Shown: positions 6,323 through 13,766 of the stretch, piece by piece
Position numbering within the stretch: position 1 is the stretch's first letter
How the letters are laid out: each line of letters opens with the position of its first letter
IMG/VR virus record: IMGVR_UViG_3300044641_001066
Location: 1 to 34,396 of that record
Direction: 5' to 3' (one strand)
DNA: 34,396 nt
Origin: a virus
Translations under genes and position numbers: made by a program
Notes under the pieces: model-generated
What the model saw: only the letters and a program-made list of their open reading frames with translations
What the model was told of the DNA's origin: nothing
The model's database searches: none

Positions 6323-6601
6323 ATGAGCGACCAAACTACTTTAGATCTTACAGAGAAGCAGCCTACCGCGTTGATGCGACTGGAGGCTATTCTGAAAGAA
6401 ATGTACATTAGTAATACTTACGGAGACGATTACAAAGAGGGTGTTAATTGGGGTATTTCTCAGGTATTAACGGCACTAAACGACATCAAACCCTCCGAAC
6501 TTGCCGACCTGAAACAAGCCTTCTGCGAGGGTGGCATCGAAACACAATCCGCTGAAACGTGGAGTAAGAAGTGGGGGCAAATACAACCTAACCAACCCTA
6601 A
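6323..6601 (+). CDS. Small acidic protein, function unknown
   Basis: This 92-aa protein starts four bases after the previous stop. It is soluble and helical (ALMRLEAILKEMY, GVNWGISQVLTALNDI, SELADLKQAFCEGG). No domain is recognised. Gene order places it with other small early proteins. Confidence 0.55.
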   Translation: MSDQTTLDLTEKQPTALMRLEAILKEMYISNTYGDDYKEGVNWGISQVLTALNDIKPSELADLKQAFCEGGIETQSAETWSKKWGQIQPNQP

Positions 6602-6634
6602 ACACAACGAAACATTCACCGAGCAACCTAAACA

Positions 6635-6991
6635 ATGAAACAGTTAAACAGCAACCAACTTAACCTACTGCTCACCGATGACGAGATGAGCAAACTTAAA
6701 GAGATCGGCTACAATGGCAAGGATTGCCTGCGAGCATTCCTGCGTGAGGAGTTCGATCTTGAATTTACCACCGAGCCATATTTGGGCAACAGCACTCTGC
6801 TCAATGGCATCTTCATCAGGGAGGGCGAGGTGGTATCAGATAACACTTGGCTACCGAAGGATGAAGCCTACGGAGCAGATACTCCAGAGGAAGCATTTAT
6901 GATGAGCATAACGGCAGTGATTGAATACTGCATCGACCTTTACAATCAGAGCAATGTGATGGCATTCAGATCAGTTAAATATCTTGTTTGA
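6635..6991 (+). CDS. Small early protein, function unknown
   Basis: This 118-aa protein begins MKQLNSNQLNLLLTDDEM and contains 'CLRAFLREEFDLEFTTEPY' and a C-terminal helix. It is acidic, with no signal peptide and no motif I recognise. Its 5' flank (CAACCTAAACA before ATG) matches the A-rich leader used by other early genes. Its stop lies 2 bases before the next ATG. Confidence 0.55.
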   Translation: MKQLNSNQLNLLLTDDEMSKLKEIGYNGKDCLRAFLREEFDLEFTTEPYLGNSTLLNGIFIREGEVVSDNTWLPKDEAYGADTPEEAFMMSITAVIEYCIDLYNQSNVMAFRSVKYLV

Positions 6992-6993
6992 AG

Positions 6994-7365
6994 ATGACAA
7001 TCAGAATCAGGGCAGGCATCTTCGTTGATGCAGAGATGGAAGGCAACTACTTCTACTTCGGCTATCTCAGCCGAGCGAGTTGGGAGTACGATGTAGCGGT
7101 GGCGATAGCAGCCAATGATCTTCAAATGTTTATAAACACAAACAAGATGATCCTTGCAACCGACCAGCCTCAATATAACTTCGGCATCTTGATCAATGCA
7201 GAAGATCGGGATGGCAATGAGATCTACACCACTAAGGCATACATCGAAGGTAAATTAAGATCTTTGGTCATCTATCCATCGCAGTACAATAAGATGGTTG
7301 ACATCGGGCAGAACATCAACAAGCTAAGAGAATCAGAGTTTGTAGATAGTTTAATATCTTTGTAG
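6994..7365 (+). CDS. Small early protein, function unknown
   Basis: From ATG at 6994 this is 123 aa; a TTG at 6988 is an alternative start overlapping the previous stop. The sequence is mixed alpha/beta (MTIRIRAGIFVDAEM, FYFGYLSRASWEYDV, AYIEGKLRSLVIYPSQY). No family is recognised. The last codons contain the promoter element at 7355-7362, so the next transcript starts within or right after this gene. Confidence 0.55.
   Translation: MTIRIRAGIFVDAEMEGNYFYFGYLSRASWEYDVAVAIAANDLQMFINTNKMILATDQPQYNFGILINAEDRDGNEIYTTKAYIEGKLRSLVIYPSQYNKMVDIGQNINKLRESEFVDSLISL
7355..7362 (+). promoter_or_regulatory. Promoter -7 element TATCTTTG before the packaging genes
   Basis: This is an exact TAnnTTTG match overlapping the end of the upstream gene, with TTTG at 7339-7342 as a weak upstream element (12-base gap). 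It gives a leader of about 15 bases to the 46-aa gene and the terminase pair. Confidence 0.6.
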
Positions 7366-7383
7366 ATCAATAACAATAAAGCT

Positions 7384-7524
7384 ATGCCATTATTTCAAGG
7401 GGATTCAGATCAGATTATTCAGATGAACATCCGCAAACTAATAAGCGAAGGTTACAATCAAGATCAAGCAATTGCCATCGCCTATGCGGAAGCAGACAAG
7501 TATCGCAAAGCAAGAAGCAAATGA
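7384..7524 (+). CDS. 46-aa small phage protein preceding terminase
   Basis: The reading frame from ATG at 7384 encodes 46 aa, too short to be listed by usual length cut-offs. The pattern MPLFQGDSDQIIQMNIRKLI followed by 'GYNQDQAIAIAYAEADK' matches a small family found in many phages (MPLxKxxSxxxISxNIxxLxxxGxxxxQAxAIAY). From memory its function is unsettled. The promoter sits just upstream and its stop overlaps the ATG of the terminase small subunit (ATGA), both strong signs of a real gene. Confidence 0.8.
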   Translation: MPLFQGDSDQIIQMNIRKLISEGYNQDQAIAIAYAEADKYRKARSK

Positions 7525-7949
7525 AAAAGAAGACTGGCAGACCAACAGACTACACACCTGATCACGATGAGAGAGCATTCAATCTCGCATTGCTTGGGCT
7601 TAGTGATGTGCAGATAGCAGCAGCATTTGAGATCTGCGAGGCAACAATCCACAATTGGAAGCACGACCATCCCACCTTTTTAGAGTCATTAATGCGTGGG
7701 AAGGAGGATGCAGATGCCAAAGTAGCAAGGTCGATGTATGAGCGAGCGTTAGGAGTTACGATAGTGGAGGAGGCAGTTACTAAGGATGGCGAGATCGTTA
7801 AACTGCACAAGCAGCTACCATCGGACACAGCAGCAGCGAAGCACTGGTTATCGAATAGGCAGCGAGGTAGATGGAGCAACAACGGTGAAAGCACTATCAC
7901 AACCACCGAGCCATTGGTGATCATCCGCACAGAGCGAAGCAGTGAATGA
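7521..7949 (+). CDS. terS: Terminase small subunit
   Basis: This 142-aa protein has an N-terminal helix-turn-helix (YTPDHDERAFNLALLGLSD, then EICEATIHNWKHDHP, about residues 12-50) typical of small terminase subunits, followed by an oligomerisation-type helical segment (ADAKVARSMYERALG) and the common 'TAAAKHWLSNRQRGRW' motif near the C-terminus. It recognises phage DNA and delivers it to the large subunit. It lies directly before the large subunit with an ATGA overlap. Confidence 0.9.
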   Translation: MKKKTGRPTDYTPDHDERAFNLALLGLSDVQIAAAFEICEATIHNWKHDHPTFLESLMRGKEDADAKVARSMYERALGVTIVEEAVTKDGEIVKLHKQLPSDTAAAKHWLSNRQRGRWSNNGESTITTTEPLVIIRTERSSE

Positions 7950-9223
7950 GTTACCGCCTAACCGAAACACAGACAGTAGCCTTTGATCAAGCCATCAATG
8001 GCGAGTATCGAGTTATTGTGTTCGGGGGCGGTATACGTGGTGGAAAAACTTATTGGCTACTGCTCACACTTGCCAACCTTGCCTTAACCTATGCAGGCTC
8101 TCGATGGGTTATCATCCGCAAGAGTTTGCCTGACCTAAAGCGTACCACCTTCCCATCTTTTACTGGCTTGCTCAGTGATGGGCTTGACCAGAAGATCAAG
8201 TCTTGGAATCGAGATACCAACGTAGTAACATTTAACAACGGCAGCGAGTTGATCTTTATGGCTGAGAGTTATGATGATGACAAAGAACTTAATCGATTCA
8301 GGGGCTTGGAAGTTAACGGTGCTGGGCTGGATGAGGTCAACGAACTGCAAGAGCCAACCTTCTACAAAGTGCAAGAACGAATTGGCAGTTGGAATAAGGC
8401 ACAGGGCAAGCCTCCCATCGTTTGCTTGGCTACTTGCAACCCATCGAATAATTGGGTTAAGACAATCATTTACGAGAAGTATCGCAGCAATACCTTGCCA
8501 GACCGATGGAGTTACATCCCATCAAAGATCACAGACAACCCATACATCCCGATTGAATACCTTGAATCGCTGAAGGAACTGCCACCGATCCAATACCAAA
8601 GATTCGTTGAGGGCGATTGGGATATTGCCGATGATGTTGCCAATCCGTTCTTGTATGAGTGGAATGATGACAGGCATATCGATGATAGCATCCAACTAAA
8701 TCCAAACTTGCCAGTGTTCGTGTCAGTCGATTTCAACATCAACCCGTTATGTGCTTTGGTCATCCAGCAAGTGGGCAGGGGTGCGATAGTGGTGGATGAG
8801 ATCAAGATCGACAAGGGCAGCGTGGATGCGTTCTGCGATGCAGTGGAAGCGTTAAGTATTCCGATGGGCTTGATCAGGATAACGGGCGATGCAATGGGCA
8901 AAGGTGGCACAGTGCAGCAGCGAGATAACTCATCTGCCTACACTCAGATCAAGCGAAGATTGAGGTTATCAGATTCTCAATTTATGATCCCTGCCAACCC
9001 TACCCACTACAACAGCAGGATCGATTGTAACGCAGCACTGAGGCGGTTGGATATTCGTGCCAACTCCAAGCGATGCAAGGGCTTTGTATTCGATGCCAAG
9101 CAAGTGCAATGCGATACCAATGGCGGCATCATAAAAAGCAATCGTAAAAACATCGCAGAGCGAGCCGACTTTTTAGATTGTTTTCGTTACTTTGTAAACG
9201 CAATACTAAAGCGATACCTATGA
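7946..9223 (+). CDS. terL: Terminase large subunit (packaging ATPase/nuclease)
   Basis: This 425-aa protein is of usual length. The Walker A motif is GGIRGGKT (about residues 28-35) and Walker B is in NGAGLDE (Asp129-Glu130). A C-motif-like TCNPSNNW lies at about 163-170. The RNase H-like nuclease domain begins with SVDFN (Asp262) and continues with VVDEIK (Glu285) and GDAMG (Asp315), ending with the acidic ADFLDCFRYF segment near 406-414. It packages the genome into the prohead and cuts the concatemer. The start overlaps the small subunit stop. With no long terminal repeat visible, the packaging mode cannot be told from the window. Confidence 0.97.
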   Translation: MSYRLTETQTVAFDQAINGEYRVIVFGGGIRGGKTYWLLLTLANLALTYAGSRWVIIRKSLPDLKRTTFPSFTGLLSDGLDQKIKSWNRDTNVVTFNNGSELIFMAESYDDDKELNRFRGLEVNGAGLDEVNELQEPTFYKVQERIGSWNKAQGKPPIVCLATCNPSNNWVKTIIYEKYRSNTLPDRWSYIPSKITDNPYIPIEYLESLKELPPIQYQRFVEGDWDIADDVANPFLYEWNDDRHIDDSIQLNPNLPVFVSVDFNINPLCALVIQQVGRGAIVVDEIKIDKGSVDAFCDAVEALSIPMGLIRITGDAMGKGGTVQQRDNSSAYTQIKRRLRLSDSQFMIPANPTHYNSRIDCNAALRRLDIRANSKRCKGFVFDAKQVQCDTNGGIIKSNRKNIAERADFLDCFRYFVNAILKRYL

Positions 9224-9570
9224 GCGTATGTTCTCCTTGCTTTGATTCTGGAATAATCGTTGACTACTGTAACGAGGGCATCACCTTCGGAGTAGTGCCT
9301 GCCGATGCTACTTATGTGGTAGACATCAAGCACAATGCAACGGGCAAGATTCAGACCTTCTACGGCAGCGAATCAGATGTTGATGGAATGCTTACCATTG
9401 TCGGAGCGAAGATAGATCCACTGCAAGGCTATACCATCTCATTGAGAGGTTGTGAAGTATTCACCATCTGCGAGGTTGAATACACTTGCATTAGCTTCTC
9501 GGTAGTGAATAGCAATGCCGATGCTGAGGATGTTGGAGTTATTAACTTAATCGATTGCATCGAATGTTAA
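9220..9570 (+). CDS. Cys-rich structural or accessory protein, function unknown
   Basis: From ATG at 9220 (ATGA overlap with the terminase stop) the product is 116 aa; the longer frame from 9178 lies inside the terminase and is unlikely. The protein is beta-rich and acidic, with 'CSPCFDSGIIVDYC' at the N-terminus and ICEVEYTC and LIDCIEC near the C-terminus, and no helix-forming motifs. The style resembles Ig-like or small virion proteins but no family is recognised. Confidence 0.6.
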   Translation: MSVCSPCFDSGIIVDYCNEGITFGVVPADATYVVDIKHNATGKIQTFYGSESDVDGMLTIVGAKIDPLQGYTISLRGCEVFTICEVEYTCISFSVVNSNADAEDVGVINLIDCIEC

Positions 9571-9773
9571 AGAAGATCAAGATGATACTTAACGGCTGGA
9601 TGCTGTGGTGCTTCGATACTAAAGAAAGCAGAAAGCTATCAGAGAAGCGGATGAAGGAATGCGTAGTATGCCCATATCATCAGAAGCTAACCAACACTTG
9701 CAAAGAGTGTGGATGCTTCCTGCCTGCCAAGACAAGAGTACCTGATGCCGAATGTCCAGTGCAAAGGTGGTAG
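9564..9773 (+). CDS. Small zinc-ribbon protein (DUF6171-like)
   Basis: From ATG at 9564 the product is 69 aa and overlaps the previous stop. It carries an N-terminal amphipathic/hydrophobic stretch (KMILNGWMLWCF), then four-Cys-plus ligands in CVVCPYHQK, TCKECGCFLPAKT and ECPVQRW. This CxxCP ... CxxCGCF ... CP pattern is the common small zinc ribbon of phages and Bacteroidota. Its role is unknown. An upstream in-frame ATG at 9555 is an alternative. Confidence 0.72.
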   Translation: MLKKIKMILNGWMLWCFDTKESRKLSEKRMKECVVCPYHQKLTNTCKECGCFLPAKTRVPDAECPVQRW

Positions 9774-10027
9774 ATGATATGACGGGCTTCATCATCGTTC
9801 AGGCTTATTTTCATAATAACGAGATCGATGAGGTTCTGCGTGTCAATGCCAAGTTAGCGGATACGATTGTCAATGTTGACTTCATCAGCCATTGCTTTCA
9901 GGAGGAGGATGAGTCAGGAGCGATCTTGATTCTAAAAGACAATTCAGAGATTAAAACAAATAATACACTTGATGAGATTATTCAAAGGATCAGGAGATCG
10001 ACTGCGATCAATATTTTTGCGCAGTAA
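9752..10027 (+). CDS. Small protein before the tail chaperone gene, function unknown
   Basis: This 91-aa frame starts at 9752, with ATG at 9779 as a second choice (82 aa) just after the upstream stop. The sequence looks like a compact alpha/beta protein (GFIIVQAYFHNNEIDEVLRV, AILILKDNSEIKTNN). Its last 59 bases overlap the frame of the next gene. No family is recognised; its position suggests a small head-tail or tail assembly protein. Confidence 0.5.
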   Translation: MSSAKVVDDMTGFIIVQAYFHNNEIDEVLRVNAKLADTIVNVDFISHCFQEEDESGAILILKDNSEIKTNNTLDEIIQRIRRSTAINIFAQ

Positions 10028-10622
10028 CAGCAAGCACAAATCAGCATACAACTTAGTTGAGGTATTTACCAAAGGGCAGCACACCTACTATCGATTTCCG
10101 AAAGAGGTTAATATGCCATTGGAGCGATTTGCAATGTCTATGAGCCTACTTGAAAGATTAAGCAGCGGACTGAGTGGATCTGAAATGGAGAAGATCCTCA
10201 ACGAAATGGAGAAGGCATTATCTGCTGGCTTGGCTAACCCTAAGACGGCAGCATTGATGGGAACATACATTCACGTTATCAGAGAACGACAGAACACTGT
10301 TATCCATCGGGATATATTATTAAACATCGCAGCGACTTGGATAATCAGATCAGATGAGAATCCTGCCGAGATCAACCCTGATATTCACCAGCAGAAGTTA
10401 ACCTTGTTTGAGGAATTGAGCAATGGAGGGGCGCACGATTTTTTTTACAATTTGGGTATCGATCCGCTGATGCCCTTATTCAATATTTCTCAGGACGAAT
10501 TTCAAACGCTCTGGGAATACAACACTCAAGAAATCCGCAAACTCAACGAGGTACTACGGCAACTGAGTTCTCACCGCAAAGCAGGGCAAAGAGAACAGCA
10601 GACATCTTCAGAGAGCAAGTAA
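9969..10622 (+). CDS. Probable tail assembly chaperone-like protein
   Basis: The frame starting at 9969 gives 217 aa. The conserved-looking part begins at about residue 26 (SAYNLVEVFTKGQHTYYRFP), so the true start may be TTG at 10017 or an ATG at 9969 or 9972 overlapping the upstream gene. The body is helical with 'ERQNTVIHRDILLNIAATW' and 'LTLFEELSNGGAHDFFYNLG'. It lies directly upstream of the 40-aa gene and the tape measure gene, the classical place of the tail assembly chaperone pair (lambda gpG/gpT analogues), so that role is inferred from context. Confidence 0.65.
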   Translation: MMRLFKGSGDRLRSIFLRSNSKHKSAYNLVEVFTKGQHTYYRFPKEVNMPLERFAMSMSLLERLSSGLSGSEMEKILNEMEKALSAGLANPKTAALMGTYIHVIRERQNTVIHRDILLNIAATWIIRSDENPAEINPDIHQQKLTLFEELSNGGAHDFFYNLGIDPLMPLFNISQDEFQTLWEYNTQEIRKLNEVLRQLSSHRKAGQREQQTSSESK

Positions 10623-10744
10623 TGGCACTGGCAGGTGGATCAATATCCGAGTTCAATGAGTTAATGAGATCGGATGTGTTAACTTATTTGCTTAAATTTG
10701 AGGCTCAAATAAAGGCTCAAAACAATGGCAGCAGCAAAGGTTGA
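10622..10744 (+). CDS. 40-aa protein coupled to the tail chaperone gene
   Basis: A 40-aa frame starts at 10622 in a TAATG overlap with the upstream stop and ends 20 bases inside the tape measure gene. The product begins MALAGGSISEFNELMRSDVL and is helical. It occupies the place of the second tail chaperone product (gpT-like), which in many phages is made by frameshifting. Here the frame is also open upstream in the -1 frame, but I see no canonical slippery heptamer, so reinitiation is more likely. Confidence 0.6.
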   Translation: MALAGGSISEFNELMRSDVLTYLLKFEAQIKAQNNGSSKG

Positions 10745-13700
10745 AATAATTTACGAAGCCGAGGCATCAAGCCTGAAGGCAGTTGTCAATGAAGTAAACA
10801 AGACCAATAGCGAGATAGTATCATCTGCTAAACAAACAGCCACTAAATTTGGTGATGAGTTCAAGAACGCAGCCAAATCAGCAGCACAGGCATTTGGCAA
10901 TGGTCAAATCGGTGGTGCTGTTAAAAGTCTTACTACACAGTTCAATACTCTTACAACAGGCTTAAAATTAAATACTGATGCCTTTAAGAAGTTTGATGTC
11001 GAAGTTAAAAAGACAAATCAAATAATAGTCAATTCTTCTCAAGACGTTGCCAAGTACGAAGATAGATTACGAGAACTATCAGTTGCAGGGCAAAGGGCTA
11101 CACAAGAATTTCAAGATATTGCAAAAGCAGTAGGTCAGTATAAGTCAGCCATCATTGCAGCCGATAGGGCTGTTGATCTTTATGCCAAGTCAACCGATGC
11201 TGCTACTGGCAGAATTGGTGAGTTAGAGGATAAGTTGTATGACTTAGCATTAGCTGGGCAAACCAATACTAAAGAGTTTAAAGATTTGGTTCGTGAGGTC
11301 GCTAATGTTAAAAGGGCGATTATTGAAACAGATAAGCAAGTTGATTCTTTTGTTGAACGATCAAGAGGCTTTGGTACTGTTGTACAAAACATTGAATTAG
11401 TTGGTAGTGCTTTTCAAGTAGTGGAAGGTGCTGCTGCTTTATTTGGAGATGAAAACAAACAACTGCAAGAGACACTTGTAAGGCTTCAAGCAATCACAGC
11501 CATTACTTCTGGTATTGAGCAGGCTCGTTTAGTATTGATTGACCAGACTGCACAAAAGACGGGAATTGCAGCCATTGCTCAGAAAGGTTACAATTTAGCA
11601 GTTGGTACTTCAACGGGAGTGTTAAAAGGTTTTAGATTGGCATTGGCAGCTACAGGAATCGGATTGTTAGTGATTGGAGTAGTGGCATTAATTCAGAACT
11701 TTGAAAAGGTTAAAAATGTATTGTCTAATGCAATTCCTGGATTTGGTGAGGTAGCAAAGGGCATAGGTCAGGTAATTGATAAAACAAAGGAGTTCTTAGG
11801 CATTGATGATGGTGGTGCTAAAGCAAAATTAGCACTTGATAATTTAATTGGATCAGAAAAAAGAAAGACTGATTTTCAAGTAGCTGAAATTGATAGAAGG
11901 ATTAATGTATTAAAAGCAGAGAATAAAAATACGTCTGATTTAGAAGATGAAAAGGAGCAATTAATAATTGATAGTTTAAAAAAGCAAAGTAAAGCAGTTA
12001 GAGATAATCAAGCCCAACTTGTTAAACTTGATGATGATACGAGAAAGCAGATTAGAGAGAATACAATAGCAGTAGAGGCTGATATATTAGATAGAGAGAA
12101 TGAGTTAGAAGTTAAAAGAATAGAGAGAGCAACTAAAGCAGTTCAAGATAGATTGAATGTTGAACTTAATGGATTAAAGTTATCTGAGTTGCTAAATGGT
12201 GAGTCTTTAGCAAACCAAGAGGCACAGCTAAAGAAAAAAGCAGAAATAGATAAAAACAATGCAAGACTAACTATTCAAAATGTAAAACTTAGAGCATCTG
12301 CAATTAAGTTGATTGAGGCTCAACTTGGGTTAGATATTGCAAAAATAAATCTTGATGCTCAGAATAAGATAATTGAAAATGAAGTTAAGTTAATTGAGGC
12401 AAAAAAGGTTACAGGTACTGCTACTATCGAAGAAGAAATTAAACAAGCAGAACTTTCTTTTGGTATAGAGAAAAGCAATCTTGAAGCAAAGATTAAATTA
12501 AATCAAGCATCTAATGCTGATTTAGAATTATTAACAGCAAACAATGAAAACAAGATTAAACAGATAAGAAATAGGGGAATTGAAGAAAACTTTAATTTAA
12601 GAGTTCAAGCATTAGAACTTAACAAGTTGCTTGGCGCAACATCATTGGACGATGAGATAAAATTAATAAGAGCCAGAGCAGAGGCTGAATTAAAGGCTAA
12701 TGAAAATTCTACTAAATCTATTGAGCAGAAAGAGGCAGATAGAAAGTCTATTATTGTTAAGACAGATGCGGAAATTACTCAAGCTAAGGTAATAGAAGCC
12801 AACAAGCAAATTGACATCGATAACGCTCAAGCCGAGGCATCAGTTATACTTGGTAGATCTACTTCTGAACAAAGAATTAAATTAATTCAAGATGAAGGTC
12901 AAAAGTCAATTAACTTACTTGATAAGAAGTTATTAGGTGAAGAAGCATACAGTGCAGAAGTAATTAAGATAAATGCCAGAACTGAAGCAGCTATTAGGGC
13001 AGAGCGTACAAAGACACTTGACAATGTTATAGAACTAACAAACCAAACACTTCAAGTTTTAAGTGCCATTGTTGACTTTCAGAAGCAAGCATCAGAGAAT
13101 AGAATCGCAAGCCTTGAAAGGGTTAGAGATACTGAGATTGCAGCCATTAATGAAAGCACAGATCTTGAAAGCAGCAAGATAAGACAACGAGAGGCAGCAG
13201 CATTTAGGGCAGAGCAAAGGATCAGTGCAGAAAAGACAAAGCAAGCCAAGAGAGATAAAGCACTCGCATTGTTTCAGGCTGGTATTGACTTAGCGTCTTC
13301 AATTCTAAAGACGGGGGCGCAACTTGGTTATCCTGCTGCGATTCCTTTCCAAGTCGCTGCTGGTATTATCGGAGGTATTCAGATTGCAGCCATCGCATCA
13401 AGACCAATCCCTAAGTTTAAGAAGGGTGGTATAGTTGGAGGTCAAAGCCACGAGGCTGGCGGTACAATGATCGAAGCAGAGAAGGGCGAGTTCGTAGTTA
13501 ACAGATCATCAGTTGCTCGGCATCGGGATGCGCTTGATGCAATGAATAGATCATCAGCAGCATTTAAGAAATTTGTTGATGAGCGTTATGTGCGCCCTGC
13601 ATTGATAGACTTCGCTTCTAAGAACAAAGGCTCTAATGTAACGGTTAACGCATCGCTAAATAGCAAGTCAATGGAGCGAGAGATCAAGGGGCTTCGCAAG

Positions 13701-13766
13701 GATTTAAAAGGCAAGTCAACTGTGGTGAATATCAACTCATCAGATTCAAGATACTTATGGCAATAG
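10725..13766 (+). CDS. Tail tape measure protein
   Basis: At 1013 aa this is the longest protein, as expected for a tape measure that sets tail length. It is almost entirely helical and Lys/Glu/Ala/Gln-rich with repeated coiled-coil stretches. A hydrophobic segment lies at about 301-325 (LALAATGIGLLVIGVVALI) and a second hydrophobic region near the C-terminus (AAIPFQVAAGIIGGIQIAAI). It ends in KKGGIVGGQSHEAGGT and 'GEFVVNRSSVARH', a C-terminal signature typical of Bacteroidota phage tape measures. The central part is AT-rich (16 G+C of 60 at 11881) while the C-terminal part is not (33 of 60 at 13441), suggesting a mosaic. It overlaps the next gene by ten bases. Confidence 0.93.
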   Translation: MAAAKVEIIYEAEASSLKAVVNEVNKTNSEIVSSAKQTATKFGDEFKNAAKSAAQAFGNGQIGGAVKSLTTQFNTLTTGLKLNTDAFKKFDVEVKKTNQIIVNSSQDVAKYEDRLRELSVAGQRATQEFQDIAKAVGQYKSAIIAADRAVDLYAKSTDAATGRIGELEDKLYDLALAGQTNTKEFKDLVREVANVKRAIIETDKQVDSFVERSRGFGTVVQNIELVGSAFQVVEGAAALFGDENKQLQETLVRLQAITAITSGIEQARLVLIDQTAQKTGIAAIAQKGYNLAVGTSTGVLKGFRLALAATGIGLLVIGVVALIQNFEKVKNVLSNAIPGFGEVAKGIGQVIDKTKEFLGIDDGGAKAKLALDNLIGSEKRKTDFQVAEIDRRINVLKAENKNTSDLEDEKEQLIIDSLKKQSKAVRDNQAQLVKLDDDTRKQIRENTIAVEADILDRENELEVKRIERATKAVQDRLNVELNGLKLSELLNGESLANQEAQLKKKAEIDKNNARLTIQNVKLRASAIKLIEAQLGLDIAKINLDAQNKIIENEVKLIEAKKVTGTATIEEEIKQAELSFGIEKSNLEAKIKLNQASNADLELLTANNENKIKQIRNRGIEENFNLRVQALELNKLLGATSLDDEIKLIRARAEAELKANENSTKSIEQKEADRKSIIVKTDAEITQAKVIEANKQIDIDNAQAEASVILGRSTSEQRIKLIQDEGQKSINLLDKKLLGEEAYSAEVIKINARTEAAIRAERTKTLDNVIELTNQTLQVLSAIVDFQKQASENRIASLERVRDTEIAAINESTDLESSKIRQREAAAFRAEQRISAEKTKQAKRDKALALFQAGIDLASSILKTGAQLGYPAAIPFQVAAGIIGGIQIAAIASRPIPKFKKGGIVGGQSHEAGGTMIEAEKGEFVVNRSSVARHRDALDAMNRSSAAFKKFVDERYVRPALIDFASKNKGSNVTVNASLNSKSMEREIKGLRKDLKGKSTVVNINSSDSRYLWQ

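Noticed and set aside
8271-8573. Overlapping plus-strand frames inside terminase, tail and fibre genes
   Set aside because: They are out-of-frame shadows with unusual amino acid composition and no start signals.
9187-9194. Promoter TTACTTTG at the terminase end
   Set aside because: The conserved TA is replaced by TT and the position is within the terminase coding sequence.
10012-10019. Promoter TATTTTTG before the tail chaperone gene
   Set aside because: It lies within coding sequence of two overlapping frames, with no -33 element. It could be real but is not supported enough.
10555-10625. Programmed frameshift at the end of the tail chaperone gene
   Set aside because: Only single AAA runs (CGC AAA GCA, CAA AGA) are present; no X XXY YYZ heptamer in frame was found.
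10693-10700. Promoter TAAATTTG just before the tape measure gene
   Set aside because: It lies inside the coupled 40-aa gene without a -33 element. The tape measure is more likely translated from the upstream transcript.
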